DNA of 64,000 nucleotides from Albula goreensis. Lineage: Eukaryota; Chordata; Actinopteri; Albuliformes; Albulidae. The stretch lies in the NCBI GenBank assembly GCA_022829145.1, contig CM040742.1:18188631-18252630 (forward strand), written 5' to 3'. The translations under genes were made by a program, and so were the position numbers. A model generated the notes under the pieces. The model was not told where the DNA came from. It saw only the letters and a list, made by a program, of their open reading frames with translations, and made no database searches. Positions 13,259-26,370 of this stretch are shown here, in pieces; the first letter of the stretch is position 1, and every line of letters begins with the position of its first letter.

Positions 13259-13710
13259 TCAGAGACGGTACTTCCGTAGCAGATCCGACTGCCACATGTA
13301 CTTCCTCTCTGGAAAGTGGTCGGGGATTTTAATCTTCCGGAAGTCCTGGATACACTTCTCAAGTTCTTCCTCGATGGTCAGCTTCTCCTTGACAGGCCTC
13401 TTCTTGCAGGTGCTGGTGTCGCGGGAGCCGGCGGTCAGCGTGCGCAGGAGGTCGCTCTTGCGCCGCTGCTCCGACTGCTGCAGCATCTGGACTGGGCCCT
13501 TCTTCAGCGGACGGTCCAGAGTCTGTATGTTGGACTGGCGGCTCACTGGACCACAGATGACCGTGCCCTGGGGTGAGCTGGCCTCTGATTGGCTCTCAGA
13601 GCTGGAAGTGGACAGCTCACTGAAGGAGTTCCCACTCACAGCCTCGCGGTCACCCTTATGGTTTGTGCAGCAGCAATCGCAGTGAGGCGACGACCACCTG
13701 GAAGGGCCAC
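13259..13710 (-). CDS. C-terminal (last) coding exon of an unidentified vertebrate protein
   Basis: I do not recognise the protein. The exon gives 149 residues after a split codon, ending LLRKYRL and a TGA stop (13259-13261). The 5' edge is set by a strong minus-strand acceptor, a CT-rich tract then CTGTTCCAG, with the exon starting at 13710 in phase 1 (one base of the first codon comes from the previous exon). The frame continues open past this acceptor to 13852, but that part is intronic. Visible features in order: a cysteine cluster CDCCC near residues 9-13; a serine-rich segment SFSELSTSSSESQSEASS at about 26-43; a basic stretch rich in Lys/Arg at about 68-90; a predicted charged helix containing TIEEELEKCIQDFRK; and a basic-aromatic end, ERKYMWQSDLLRKYRL. 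There is no signal peptide or membrane span in the exon. It is markedly GC-richer than its surroundings, as expected for coding sequence. The folded-looking last 45 residues after a disordered serine-rich linker suggest a short interaction module of an intracellular scaffold or adaptor; that role is inference only. Confidence 0.85.
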
Positions 13711-15003
13711 CTGGAACAGATAGAGAGAGAAAAATACACACAGCAAAAAGAATTAGACAGAGCTCACCAGACAAAAGATTTCGCAGCAGTTCAGCTGTAG
13801 TCATTAGCAGAGAGCTATGCAAAGACATGCAGGAAAAAGAATTCAAAGTCATTATATGGTCTTTTTTTCACTTCAGGGTCACCCATGGATGCTTTAGCAG
13901 AGCTAAGTTGACGTTCAGGGGAGCCAAGGGAGGGATTCTTGCAAGCCAGCATTTGAAATTTTCTGAAGGGTACTTAAAGATTTTCACAAAAGATGAATTA
14001 CGGGTACCTTTTTGCAGTGAAGTGATTACAACATGACTAACAGTGGGAGAAATAAAATGAAATTAACACCCACAGGAAGGGTTTAATATAATTGTAGGTC
14101 TCTGTGAGATGGCTGGCTGCAAGAATCCCAGGCCTAAACGTGATGTACTAATTTATTCACTGTCAATACTGTCTGGCTATCAAACCCATGGCATCTACAG
14201 GGCAAAAGGCTTGACAATAAAGCTGCCTTACACATGTATTACCTTTCATTGTGGTTATGGAGAGTAACAGGCCATTATCACACACTGGAATGCAAACAAA
14301 CATGTGAATATGAAAGACTCTCTAAGAACCCCAGGTATTAACTGCCAAAGCTGAAGACAAAAATCTTCCCGAATTCCTTGCATCATTAGGAACATCCTTG
14401 ATAAATCAGAAATGGCTCCAGCAGACTGCATGCATGCATCCACGATATGCATCCCTGCATTACGTTGTATTGGCTTGATGATACATGGCATTGTTGCACA
14501 ATAAAGACATTAGCTCTTGGCACGTTGCAGACTGAAAGATCTATTATAATTTTTCTCTCATCAATGAGAGAGTCCATTCCTGCTTTTGATTGACATTTTA
14601 TTGGTGCTGAAAGGTCATTATCTTTGGAGACCGCCTGTTAAGAGGAAGTATGCTAATCGTAGCTGGAAGGAATTGCAGCACTGCTTTGAACATCCAGCTT
14701 GGTAAATGCTGTTTGTACAGTTTTGCTAATGACTAAAACAATACTTAGTCATCATCTTTGAATTGCACCTATTATCTGAGCCAACATCTGCACGAGGGTT
14801 GCTTTGAGCAGGAGAAGGAAAGCCATTTATGTTGGATACATGGAGGCACAAGGAAAACTGACAATTGTCATGAATCCTTGGTCATGTTCATTCCAGGAAA
14901 GGACCATTTCCAGTCTTTTCTCACGGACATGTGTAGTATCATTTTTCGGCATTACTATTAACATGGAGCATTGGATGCTGGGATATATATCAAAAAGTAA
15001 TAT

Positions 15004-15022
15004 ACACACACACACACACACA
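15004..15022. repeat. (AC)n microsatellite
   Basis: Short dinucleotide run, read directly. Confidence 0.9.
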
Positions 15023-15796
15023 AAGTTTCAGTTTCAGTACATTTCATTGTCTTTTGAGAGGACACAAGAATCCTTCTAATTGAAAAGAATCATTTAAGAC
15101 CAAATCATAAGACCTCATTTAAAACATAGTCATTAAATGCATTGTAACTGAACATGCATCTTCCAAATGACTCATAGCCACAAAGGCCTTAATGTTTAGC
15201 TTAATTTTGAGATATTTTAACATACAAGCCTTGTACTGCTGGGAGCTGATCTACAGACTTCCATTCATTTTCAAACAAAGCCTTTCAAGGTATTTTTCAT
15301 GGACTACTTGAATCTAGACACAGATATTGTGCAGAAATGCATTGCCCCTGTAGAGGCAGAAAACATTTCTCGAGGTATGAAAAGCAGCGACTGGCCTTCA
15401 TTTTAAGTTCAGCCTGTCCCCGTAAACACAAGGCATTCTGTCCTGAAGCACCTCCGTTGTTTTTTTTTTTTTTTAAATTAGTTTGCATACATAACATTTA
15501 TCAAAAGTCGCCTGTTATTAAAACATAAAGTCAATTGCTTTCTATAATTCATCACTCCACATTAAGGGCATACTATATTTTAAACAATTGAGTGAGGGTC
15601 ATACTTTTTATCTGAATGCAGAGTTTGGTTCATGAGGTTCATCTCATGCCCCCTACAGCAGGAGACAGATTGGTTTTATAAGACATGGAGTAAGAAAGCC
15701 TGGTGGGTGGAATCACTTTACAGTTCACTGAGAAGGCTTTCACAAAAAAGCTAAATATCAAGAGCGGAAGAGCTTTTTCTGAAGTAAAGCAGAGCA

Positions 15797-15813
15797 AACA
15801 CACACACATGCAC

Positions 15814-15846
<33 letters not shown>
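15797..15846. repeat. (CA)n microsatellite, interrupted
   Basis: About 50 bases of CA with ATG and AAA interruptions. Confidence 0.9.
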
Positions 15847-18800
15847 AATCTATTTCAAAGCAGAAGTACTGTGAGTAATCTTTCAAAGATTTCTTACACA
15901 GTTAAATAAAGTATGATTTGTTGCCTATGGATTTATTTCTCATTCAACAAGAATATTTCGACCAGACTTGACTAAAGAATTATACAAAAAAATAAAATTG
16001 CTTTCCAAAAAATAGCTTCACCTCAAAGTACTGTGTGTGGATAGAGTTGCAGAAGATTTTCTTTCTTATTATCAACTTGAGTACAAACAAAAACTGTAAT
16101 CTTGTTTTTTTTTTTTTTTTTACGATGATGAAGAATAGATTATAAAGATTCAGTAAAAAAGCCAAGGGTGTTGCTTCACTTAAGATTAATCTCTTTGTAT
16201 TTTCACCTCTGTGTATAAGGATGTTTCTTGGGTATTAGTCAGATTATTGATTCCCCAGGACTATCCTCAGCTAGTGCTATTTATTTTATCTCTGGGTTCT
16301 ATATAGCCATCCTGGTGTTAATTATTACCTCAATTGGCACAGTCCAAATCCCTTAATGTATTAGTGCCAGTGTCCTTGAGGGAAAAAAGGCAGAGCTCCC
16401 GGAATCCGATCTCAGCAAACCGCTTTCCAAGTAGGTTTGATTAATTTTCCTCCTGTCAGCTTCATAGACAATGCATTTATTTCCAGTCCGTTTTTGAATG
16501 GTTCCAGACATTGCTACAACTTGAAATGAAATTATAAGAATCATGTAAATATATTTTTGTTCCTTCAGTACTGCATCTCTGACAAGGATGCAGTTTGGAG
16601 TTATTTGGAAGAGACTGATCAGATGGCCTAATCTATTGAAATCCATTAGCATTTGTCAGCACATAGCTTAGATGTTTTCTATCCATCCAGCAGCAATTTC
16701 TGGCCCCGATTTGTATCATCTGTGGTATAATTGAATGTAATTTGAGCTGGTAAAGAATGAGGTCCAATAAGCTTCCTCTATTCCTTCTAATTACCGCAAG
16801 TGGTGTCATAATCCCTCCTCATTAACACCAGAGCGGCAGTGACATCTACAGCATCTCCACATTCCCTCCATATGCTTGCTTCAGTTTGTGCATAAACAAA
16901 TGTGCTATTAAAAATGTATATTTTAATTTTATTTTGCCAGTTTTTTTCTCTAGTTTGGCTGTCTTTCCATAAAAGGCAGGTGCCTGAAGTACACTCCACA
17001 GTATTCCTGGTGTTTCACATAATTGACTCAATAGCTAAATGACTTCGCTCCATGCTTAACACTGGTGTGTGTTTAACTTTTAAAGTTATTTTTTGTGCAA
17101 CTGTACTGGATTTATGCAAAACTGACAGCATGTTTCAAAAGCTGAGGAGATGCAGTTTTAACATTCTCTGCAAAGCTACCAAGTTCAGGAGAGTTGTTTG
17201 TGAAGGAAATTAGAATGAGTCTATATAGGGGAGGGGTGAAAGAATGTAATATTTTCATGCAACAGTGAGATGAAGCTGTTTTTGACAAGGATCTATACAT
17301 GTGAGTTACAGAGATGAAGGTGTCTAGTCTGTGGTAGTTGTGCACAAGGTTGCAAGAATTGAAGGTCCATTGGCTAAAGTATGAATGACATATAATAAGG
17401 TCAGACTGGATAACTGCACTTGAAATTATGTGTTAGCTGATATTCAATACCTAGTGGTTGATATCCGAGGAAATCCTACAATGGATTCCAAAGGGATGAT
17501 GTAACAAATTTAATCAATGAAACCTAATTCAAGCAAACACACCATTCAAGCCCACCACATAAAACTACAGCTGCCAGCAACCCCAAACAAAAAAAAAAGT
17601 TGACTGTCAAAACAGAGCCAGCAAGAAACACACCTTGATACAGGCTGTATTGCAAAGGCATGAAGCAGCAGTCTGGATTACTTATGACACTGGAACTCTG
17701 TCTGCCCGGTGACGGAAAGGGGAGGGGGAAACGGTACTCAATAGATCAGTTCTGTCCACCTCTTTTGCTTCTAGTGCTGAGCTGAGCCTCCTGCATTCAT
17801 TTGTGTCACCGGTGTATGAAGGGCTTCTGATCGATGAGGGAGCTCCACCTAATTGGTGTTTTGAAAAATGGGCCTTGACTCTATAATACAGCTAAATCTG
17901 CTTCCTGCCGATCCCCTTGTCTAAATAAAATTACCGTGCAGCAGAGAAGCAGGGGTGACAAATGCCATGAATGAAATTACCCAGCATTCAATCTGGCCGA
18001 TAGTAAACTAAATTCCACTCCATTTTTTTATGCCCCTTCTTTTTTCACTTACCTCTCCACAAGGGTATGAAGTAATGGCTCTATTCCTCTAATTTATTTT
18101 CCTGCTTGTGGATGGACTTGTGCAGGAATTTTGTAAAAAATAAATAAATAAATAAGATATAAACATAGTACACAGTGTGTCAAGAGTGGCTTTGAGTTTG
18201 AACTCAAGGAGTTTTGTGTGTTTGGTGTGAGAGGCCAATTCTATCCTGTTTTCAAAATAATTTTTCATAGAGCAATTAATTCTGGAGGATTGCTCTTTTA
18301 TCAGTTTACCTATAGGATTGATGGCTATTGCTTTGTCTGCGTCATAAAAGAGGTAAATATTTCAAAACACAATCACATATCGTTTTCATTAATACATTAT
18401 ATCCTGTGTTGAGTGATGTCAGGTCTATTAATTCATGTCACTTAGTAATGCCGTTTCTCTCTCTCACTCTTATAATTATCAAATTATGATTTTCACAAGA
18501 TAAAAGAAATTAAATTGCTGAAATATCATTACATTCAAACATGTATTCAAAAAACCCTTTGAACCCACAACTCAATCAGTTAGCAAATTATTCAAAAATA
18601 TACAGCATAACATGCCAAATACAGGATTAAACTATAGTTAACATGTCAACACAACCGCACATGGAAGAACTGGCTGAATTCGTTTGAGTGCCCCAATGTC
18701 AATGGAAAGTGCATTATGTGCACTAAGCTATCAATCATTACGTGACCCACCTCAACCTGTCCCATGATTCACCTGTACTTGTGACTTCTGGCAGAGAGTA

Positions 18801-19842
18801 TGATTGATCAGCCAATGTTTCACTATTTTGCTCAAGGTCAACGGACACAGACTACATTGTGCCTGTTAATACCAGATGGAGTCCGTATCAGCATTAATCA
18901 GCTATGACAGAAACAGGCAAACCTGTGCCATTTAAGGTGAGTTTCTGAAAAGCTATGGTAGCCCTGAGGTTACTACAACAGTAATAGTGTAACACCTTAG
19001 CAACAACCTGGTACACATGGTAGACAGTACTGCCTCTGAAAAGATTGGTAATTCTCATTAATATCAGCTCCAAAAGAAGCAAAGAACTACAAGCATATCC
19101 ACCTGAGTATATCCATGTGTATTCTTAACTTTTAATAAATGTGATTATATGTCTTATTAGTAAAAATGCATATGGTTGCAAATCATGCAATTGATAAGCA
19201 GTATTGGTGGACTCAAACTCGTGCTTTCTTACTCCACTATCTGGCCCTGTAAACCAGAAGAAGCTACAGCCTACAGGACTGGATCCAGATACCTTTGGTC
19301 TAGTTAGATGGTACTCTGTAGTCCATGGCTTTAGCTGCTACCCATCCAACTCTCCCAAGACTGCCAGTCTGCAGATGACTTGAAATGAAATTAACAAGAT
19401 GTCCAGGATGACAAACACTGCAAAGCTCCATTACGAGCAGTCATAAAGCAATTTCTGCCTCTGTAAACCCTTGATCAAAATAATAAGTGGTGTCAATAAT
19501 ACTGTGCCATTTGCCACAAGAAATTTGCCCAAACACTATGTGAAGAAACCCTAATCCATTTCCATTTGCATAATTTTATCATTGTAATCTCAACACAGTA
19601 TGTTTGGTTGTGTAAAAATCAAAAGGCATGTATGTCATGATCTCAAAAGAAAAAAAGCCATTTGCCAATACATATGTGCATAATTTTAAAATGTGTTTTA
19701 ATTATAAGCCCTGACATGTAAAATATGGTGAAAATGCTGCCAAGTGGTTTGGTGTGAGAAAGGTGCCGACAGCTGGCAGTCCGGCTAAAGTAGTCCAACT
19801 CCTGTCAACTATATTACATAATCAGTTTATGTTTAATTCCAG

Positions 19843-20047
19843 GTGGGCAAAAAAATCCCATACCAAGTCAAGCGTCTTCATAAAAAGCGCTTTAAAAGAG
19901 CATATTGCCTGCCACTGGAGTCCATTAAGCCCTGGCTAATTGCCAGTGTTGTTGGATCTGATGAAGAAGCGTTTGTGTGCCATGTGTCTCAGGTCGCAAA
20001 GGGGCTGTGCATTCTCCCGAAGCTAACCCTCGGTATCCTGCTCCGCC
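19843..20047 (+). other. Candidate plus-strand exon (hypothesis)
   Basis: A good acceptor (TATGTTTAATTCCAG) precedes an open frame starting VGKKIPYQVKRLHKKRFKR, and a GTGAGT donor follows after 205 bases (phase 0 in, phase 1 out). The peptide has a very basic start and is not recognised. No flanking plus-strand exon was found, and the block is also GC-balanced and CpG-containing like a regulatory element, so chance splice signals are the likelier explanation. Confidence 0.15.
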
Positions 20048-20230
20048 GTGAGTATGCTCAACGCTGAATCTGTAAATATGACAGAGTGCACCAGGAGGAC
20101 CGTTTAAACCATCAAACTCCATGTGGCACACAACCTACATGACAGGGGACAGTTCAGGCTTGCAATAAGAAGAAAAGAGTTCTGTCATGGTTTATAAGCT
20201 AATAAAATGCAAACTCTCATAATTATGATA

Positions 20231-20270
20231 ATGGATTGCATTTATACATCACTTTTCATGGTATGATCGC
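20231..20270 (-). mobile_element. Degraded LINE/SINE 3'-tail-like fragment
   Basis: The plus strand reads GGATTGCATTTATACATCAC then TTTTCATGG. This resembles the reverse complement of the teleost repeat tail usually written with GCGCTATATAAATGCAAT. Only the tail is recognisable. Confidence 0.3.
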
Positions 20271-23200
20271 ACAGTGGGTTAATATGGCCCCCACCTGGGT
20301 GATGCATGTCAGCCATTTTGTGTCAGAATGCTGAGCACACATTGGCTTATTGCAGAACTGAAATACATATAAACAGCAGCACTATTAGTGATAGTGAAGT
20401 ATATGTATTATATGTAGTGTTTAGCGGCATGTATCAGTGCAGTATTGTATTGTCGCTGTAGCAACAGCAAAAGCAGGTCCTGGATGGAATACAAATGCTA
20501 AGTGTTGTTGCCTCAGAAAAGTTGTATAAATTCATAACGTTGTATTTTGTCAAATGCAAGTTATGTAAATGACATCTAGAAAAGGGCACTGCAAAGCAGA
20601 TGATTGAAAATGTAACGTATAGCCATATTTTTCATCTGGATATAAAACTTTCCTGCACTTCGTTGTTTGTTATACATTTCTAGTAAACCAATTCTGTCAG
20701 GGCATCTGTTTCTCACACTTCCTCAGTGCTGTGTGTGTGAAGCTTGCTTATAACTAAGACTGTTACAAAGACTGAGGGCCCCAGGAGTGAGTAAGAGTTA
20801 TGGAGGTGTGATGCTCACTATGGTAGACCTTCATTTGCAGCGTGGAAAGAACGTTACACATCTGCTGATGTGTCATGTCGCTGAGTGTATGGAGGTGAGC
20901 CAAGGACAACAGCAGAGCCGCCAGTCAAGCCTGCTCCACTTTCCATATCAGCACCTGCTCTTGCTCCGACTATTTTATTCTTTTTCAATATATTTGTCCT
21001 CACACAAAGTCTCGCATCTCGGTTTGCCGAAGAGGATCATTTCACATTCACACCCGGCCAGCACAAAGTGACTGTTGTTTATGCGGTTTCCATTTCAAGG
21101 CTGTAGAATGACCCTGGGTTCTCTCTCCTTACAGAGAGGACAAAACTGGAGAACTATTTTTGAGCGCAAACAACCTACTAATAGATCTGGGGTCAGTCGG
21201 AGTCTGAGGTGACCTGACAGAAGGTTTCTTTCCTGGACCAACTGTCTCAAACTTTTGGTAAGAAGCCAAAAAGAAAAACTCACACCACTGTTTTTATATC
21301 AGCATCTTTATATTATCCAGTGTTTCCTTCTCTTCCCCACTCAGACAGGCCAATCATAACTCTAAGCTAATTGAATGGCTACATTATCCATCGATTCTGG
21401 AGAGCAGAGTAGAACATGTGATGCCCGAACCATCTGCAGCCCGCTGAGCTGCACACCCATTCTTTATGAGGACTGGGCTATGGTTGGAAAATATTAACAT
21501 GTGCACATAACAGTACTGTCTTCAGATATTATATGTTATTGTTATTGTTATAAAAATATTTATATAGTCCTTTGTAATTAAATAACTTATTTTGGCTGCA
21601 GCTCTAAAGAATATAAAAACGCAAAAATGCTCAGCTTATTTTTTCAGGAGAGTTGTTAATAATTATCCTAGAGCTGCCTTAACAAAATCTCACTTTTTGG
21701 ACAGTGATGAAGATATTCCCTTGATATATTGTCCATCCCTAGACTGTTCCTGTTGCAAAGGGTGCAGACAGACTGCAGATGCCCAAAATAACCAGAGGAG
21801 CCAGTGTTGCAGGAAGAGGTGAGGAAACTATGACGATTGCAGCCACCCCTCCCCTGGACCAGGGACCCAGAGTCCCATGAAGCTGCCTGTCACAGTCAGT
21901 GCTAGTGTGGTTAGTATTCTGTTACGGACAGCACGTCACCATGACAAGGACTAGTGCTTTAGCCAAATGTGCCGTCCCTCACACAGCCCATGTTCAACCC
22001 GTTATTCCTCATTTTCCTTCGCAATCAGGGATCTCCCTGACAGGACACAGACGCCGATAGACAAGTATCCTGATAGGATGAGTTCCCACATCCATCCCAC
22101 TGATTTCCAATCCTTCATCATCATCCTCAGCCTATGTGTGTCAAGAACAACCCTCCAGCACGCCTGCATGGGGGGAGGGCTAAGAGGGATTATCAGAGCC
22201 TGGAACCCGTCCAGCCGCACGTGCTTTTACCCTTCCCTAATCTCTGCTGGACAGCTGCTTCAGGCTACCTTTGATCGCACAGACCACCAACCCCTTCTGG
22301 CATCTCCGGGAATGCTGAGAGACATAGTCTCCAGGGGAACCCCCAAACGTTTGTCCCGTTAGCGTACAGCAGAGGCTATTCTTTCCGCTTTGAGGCTTCA
22401 TGCCAGGCTCTGTGTTGTGACTTTATCAAGCAGCCTCCACCCCTCAAAGCCTTCCCCCAACTTGGCATTACACGCCCCATTAATTCCTGCCCTCCAACCC
22501 GTTCTTATTGACTCGAGAGCATACATCTGTCGGCCTAGTTTCCCATCCATCTTTAGTCTGTCTCTGCTGCAATCGATGCTTTGTCAAGTCAATGCAGAGT
22601 TTGACGATTGCCTCCTGATTGATTTCTATGACAACGGCAGGAAATGTGTTTGTGAGCGTTGCGCATGTGTGTATGTTCAGGGGTTGGTTGTTTGCAGAGA
22701 TGGATTATCTTTACATAATGTTAGCAGGTGTATAAACTGTGGTGGGTTAGAATTTTTTGCAGTCACTGTAGTTGCGTTTACAAGACCCTGTATGAACACT
22801 GATCTTCTCCTTACGCTGCTATGTTCCAGAGACACCGCCTAATTAGATTTGTTTGGATACAGGCATGGTATCAGAAGAGCATAAAAGAAATAAGCTGAAT
22901 GTGTGGGTTTGTGTGTGAATGGTTTTGTCAGTGTAGGCCTTTCAGTGTTTAGTTTGTCATAAATATCAAGGTAATTAGTTTTGACTGGGTTGCTCAATGA
23001 TGCATTCTAGAATCAGCATTAAGATTATTTCCGCCTCATCTGGACTTAAAGATTTAAAGATGAATTTGGCTAAATTTGTCCAAAAATAAAAAAAAAACGT
23101 AATACTCATACAAATGAAACAGAAAGACAAAACATTCAATTATACATAGCCAATGTATTTTAGATGGAGCATACCATTCAATTTTATGGATATTTTTCAA

Positions 23201-24344
23201 AGATAAAGATTGTATTCTACCACAGAAAACATGAATTCTTCGGAATAATGAACAAATGTGTTAAGGAATGTTTTCTACAAAGAACTACAGGGCCTTACCA
23301 AATTCAAATTAGTAAGGTAAAAATACTATAGCTGGACAAATAAACAATTTGTACAACAAATATGTCCTGTGGTGTAGTGTTTTTTTAATGATTATTCTCA
23401 TCAAAATACCAAAACAAAAGGAAATGGAGATGGCTCTCATACAAATTTGTGCCAAATGCTTTTTTTCCTTGCATGACACACTAATAGGCTTTCTTATTGC
23501 CCTCCACAGTTTTAACCCAGTGTCAGCAGATAACTTAAGATGTCTCTCCAGTGAACTCTTGAGCAGTCAGTACCTGGCAGGGGCACTAGCAAAACAATTG
23601 CATTGTACTCTCTATCGGGGACCTCTCCAGTGCTCATTTCCACATCCATCCCATTTGCTTTTGCACAAAGCTATCCCTATGCAATTTAATGAGAAAATAC
23701 TTTTTTTTTTTACTTCAGAGAGAACAGAGACATTACATCCTTCCTCTTGACCCTAAGTCTGACCATGGTAACATATTGATTTTTTTTTGTAACCCTGTGA
23801 GATTCATTTATTACCCTTGGTCTGCTCCCCGAGGGCTCCTTACGCTGCATCTATTGGATGTGGTGCGATATTTCATTAAGTGATCCCATTCTCACAGGAC
23901 TCCTTTGAAGTCTATTCAGTCGGATGAAAAAAAGGTTTGCTGTTTTTGCAAGAGAACTAAACCGATGAAAGTGTCACTTCCATGAAGCCTGCTTAAGGGC
24001 TTGCACAAGATGACATCTCCTCTCGGAAATACAGTCTGTGACGGTACTCCTGTGACTCCATCTACAGCAAAATACCAGGGCACTGTAAACCTGTGTAATC
24101 CACACTTTGATAACATGGCGAAGGGGGTGTAGACAAGCGGAGGCTTGCAGTGCTGCCTTACGACGCCCTTGAACATCGATACAACTGCAGTCTCAGGATC
24201 ATGCTCACATTGTGTGAGGTACATGAAATGGCAGCTTCCGATTCAAAATCGGCTGGCGAACACAAGTGGCATTCCATGAAAGCCATAATCCTTTACAGTA
24301 CTACAGAGAAACAAGTCAAGATGACAGAGAGGAGAGAAAATTAA

Positions 24345-24620
24345 ATGTTTATGTAAATCAGGTGTCTCGCACGTCCACACGGGACCCAAAATGGCAGGCC
24401 CGGAACTCCAGGGCACTTCATTAAACCCAGCTACCGTGTGTAAGAAACACCTTGTAACGAAAAGGCATGCAGGCACCAGGGCGGCTGATTCCCGTAAGGA
24501 AGACGAAGAGCGGAAATTCAGCGCCCTGTGCGAATGAAAGGCTGGCCTGGCGATCCATAAACGAGAGCTGTCAGGGGTAGGGTTGAGTCTGCTGGTTGAT
24601 ATGAGAGATCTGTCTCTCCC
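24345..24620. other. Candidate conserved non-coding element
   Basis: Repeat-free block with several CpGs (CTCGCACGTCC, GCGGCTGATTCC, AGACGAAGAGCGG) within AT-rich intron-like DNA. No splice-bounded frame. A cis-regulatory role is inferred from composition only. Confidence 0.25.
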
Positions 24621-26119
24621 GCCAGACCACACGCAGCTAGCCTTCCTCGGCTCTCTCAGGCACTTCCTTTTCACACTGCTGTTGCTGACACCTACCAGAT
24701 CTGCTTACCAAGCCAAACATTCAGCTCCAGCGCTTCTTTTTTTTATTTCCTTATCTATGTTGCCATGGGGGCGGAGAGGCCTGACAGCTCAGTCTCCGCC
24801 ACACCTGTGATAGATGGTGAACCGTGATAAAGAATCTGACAGGAGCCAAGCACAAGAAAACAAGCAGACACAAACGAATAAAGAGAGCACAATGCACCCA
24901 CTCCCCTGCCCCTCACTAAAACATAACTATTTACCCTGCAATCTGCTTACGGAAAAAAACAACTGCAATATTTTTAAAGCATTAAACCAGTACACCTGTT
25001 CCTACAAGAGATGAATATGCTAAAGTAGAAATGTAAAGGTCACATGAAGGTCTTAACTACAGAAATATGGACAGTAAAAGTGCAACAGTAAGAAAAAGTG
25101 AAAACAGAAATACAGATGATTAAAATAAGAAAAAAATATTTTCCCTTGGGATAAGAATCATGTAGTTGATAAGATTAAAGAAAAATCATCTTAGATGCAA
25201 GAAACTAGGGAAGAAAATTAAGCATTGTTGTCTGAATTCAGGTTGATATTAAGCATTAAGATTTAATTTTTCAGCGTGTATCTACCCACATCAATCACAG
25301 AAGAAATGAGAGCATAATTATTGTCCCCTGCATAAATTTGTCCCAAGAATGTACTGAGAGACTGGTGATGTCACACTGCCTGAAAAGAATCCCACCAATT
25401 AGTCCAGCACACTCACTACTGCACAGGCACCATTGCACAGAAGGCAATTAGCCAGACTCTAGAGTTATCAACCACAAGCAGGGGCAGATTCATTAAAGAA
25501 AACCAGCAAACACCGCAAGGAGAAAGGAGAGAGAGGGAAGGAGGGAGGAGGGTTGGGTGGGGGGTAAAAATTTGTGTTTCTCATTGCGCAATGAAGCGAC
25601 CCCTAAAAAGAGGGCACATTTACAAGAAAATTCCCTTATCAGCAGTCTGCATTGACCCAAATTCCCCTAGTGCCTCTCGGGTTGGTAGAGGAAATCCGAT
25701 TCTTAGGACCCAGCGGCTGTGACAGAAAACGGACAAAGTTCAGCTGGTGCTGGAGTGTGCAGACATTTTTTTATTGTTATCTATTTTTATCAAAACAACC
25801 GCTGACAAATTTCCCAACTTTTTTCAGTTGTGTGTGTTGGCTGCCAGAGGTGAACAATTTTTAAAATCCAATCAATTACCAATGGTTGAAGGCAGCACAG
25901 TTTGCTCTGAAAACGGGTGTCAGCCCCCACCCTCCACAAACCCCCTATCTAAACAACTAAATCCATTACAGAATTATACAAGCTTTGGATTTCACATCAG
26001 GTGAAGTCACCCATTCCCTCCACATGAACAAGATGTCAAATCATTTAGGCGTGAATTTGCAGCTGCAAGCTGTTTGGGACCCTCCTGTGCAGTGCTAAAG
26101 AAATGTAGGCGCTAGTAGG

Positions 26120-26370
26120 TTTTCATAGAGCTGCTCGATGTGACGATGCACCCAGCCCTGCCATCAAAAGGGAGAAAAATTTCAAAGAAAGCTGGAAGTA
26201 GCCCCGTAAATCAATGGCGGCGTTCCCAGAGGGCTCATTACTTGCAGCCTGCATCACGCAAGCAACCAAGTGGCTTTGAGAATCCGCGACTCTATCCACG
26301 AAAAAGGGAGCGGGTCACTGTACCTCTGAATAACACGGGCACTCTATGCAAATGAAATGGATAATTAAGT
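26120..26370. other. Candidate cis-regulatory block with octamer and homeodomain-type motifs
   Basis: GC-balanced and repeat-free, with several CpGs (GGCGGCG, TCCGCGACT, AGCGGG). A perfect POU octamer ATGCAAAT lies at 26346-26353, followed within 10 bases by ATAATTAA. Motif clustering of this kind is common in developmental enhancers. The function is inference. Confidence 0.25.

Larger units (their letters stand above)
13711..19842 (-). other. Intron-like region upstream of the terminal exon
   Basis: No further exon was identified with confidence. Contents: CA microsatellites at 15004-15022 and 15797-15846, a T run at 16105-16121, and TAAT-rich repeat-free stretches at about 16160-17040 and 17860-18120. 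A sequence near 19205-19230, read on the minus strand, vaguely resembles a tRNA-type B box in a SINE but is too eroded to call. Confidence 0.5.

Noticed and set aside
13296-13685. Plus-strand frames opposite the terminal exon
   Set aside because: Antisense shadows of a GC-rich coding exon; they do not resemble proteins.
13711-13852. Extension of the terminal exon frame upstream to an ATG at 13852
   Set aside because: The frame crosses a strong acceptor (CT-rich tract plus CTGTTCCAG), and the extra hydrophobic residues come from the intron polypyrimidine tract.
16353-16652. A 99-residue minus-strand frame with a protein-like stretch
   Set aside because: An acceptor-like sequence exists but there is no donor before the stop, and no similarity I recognise.
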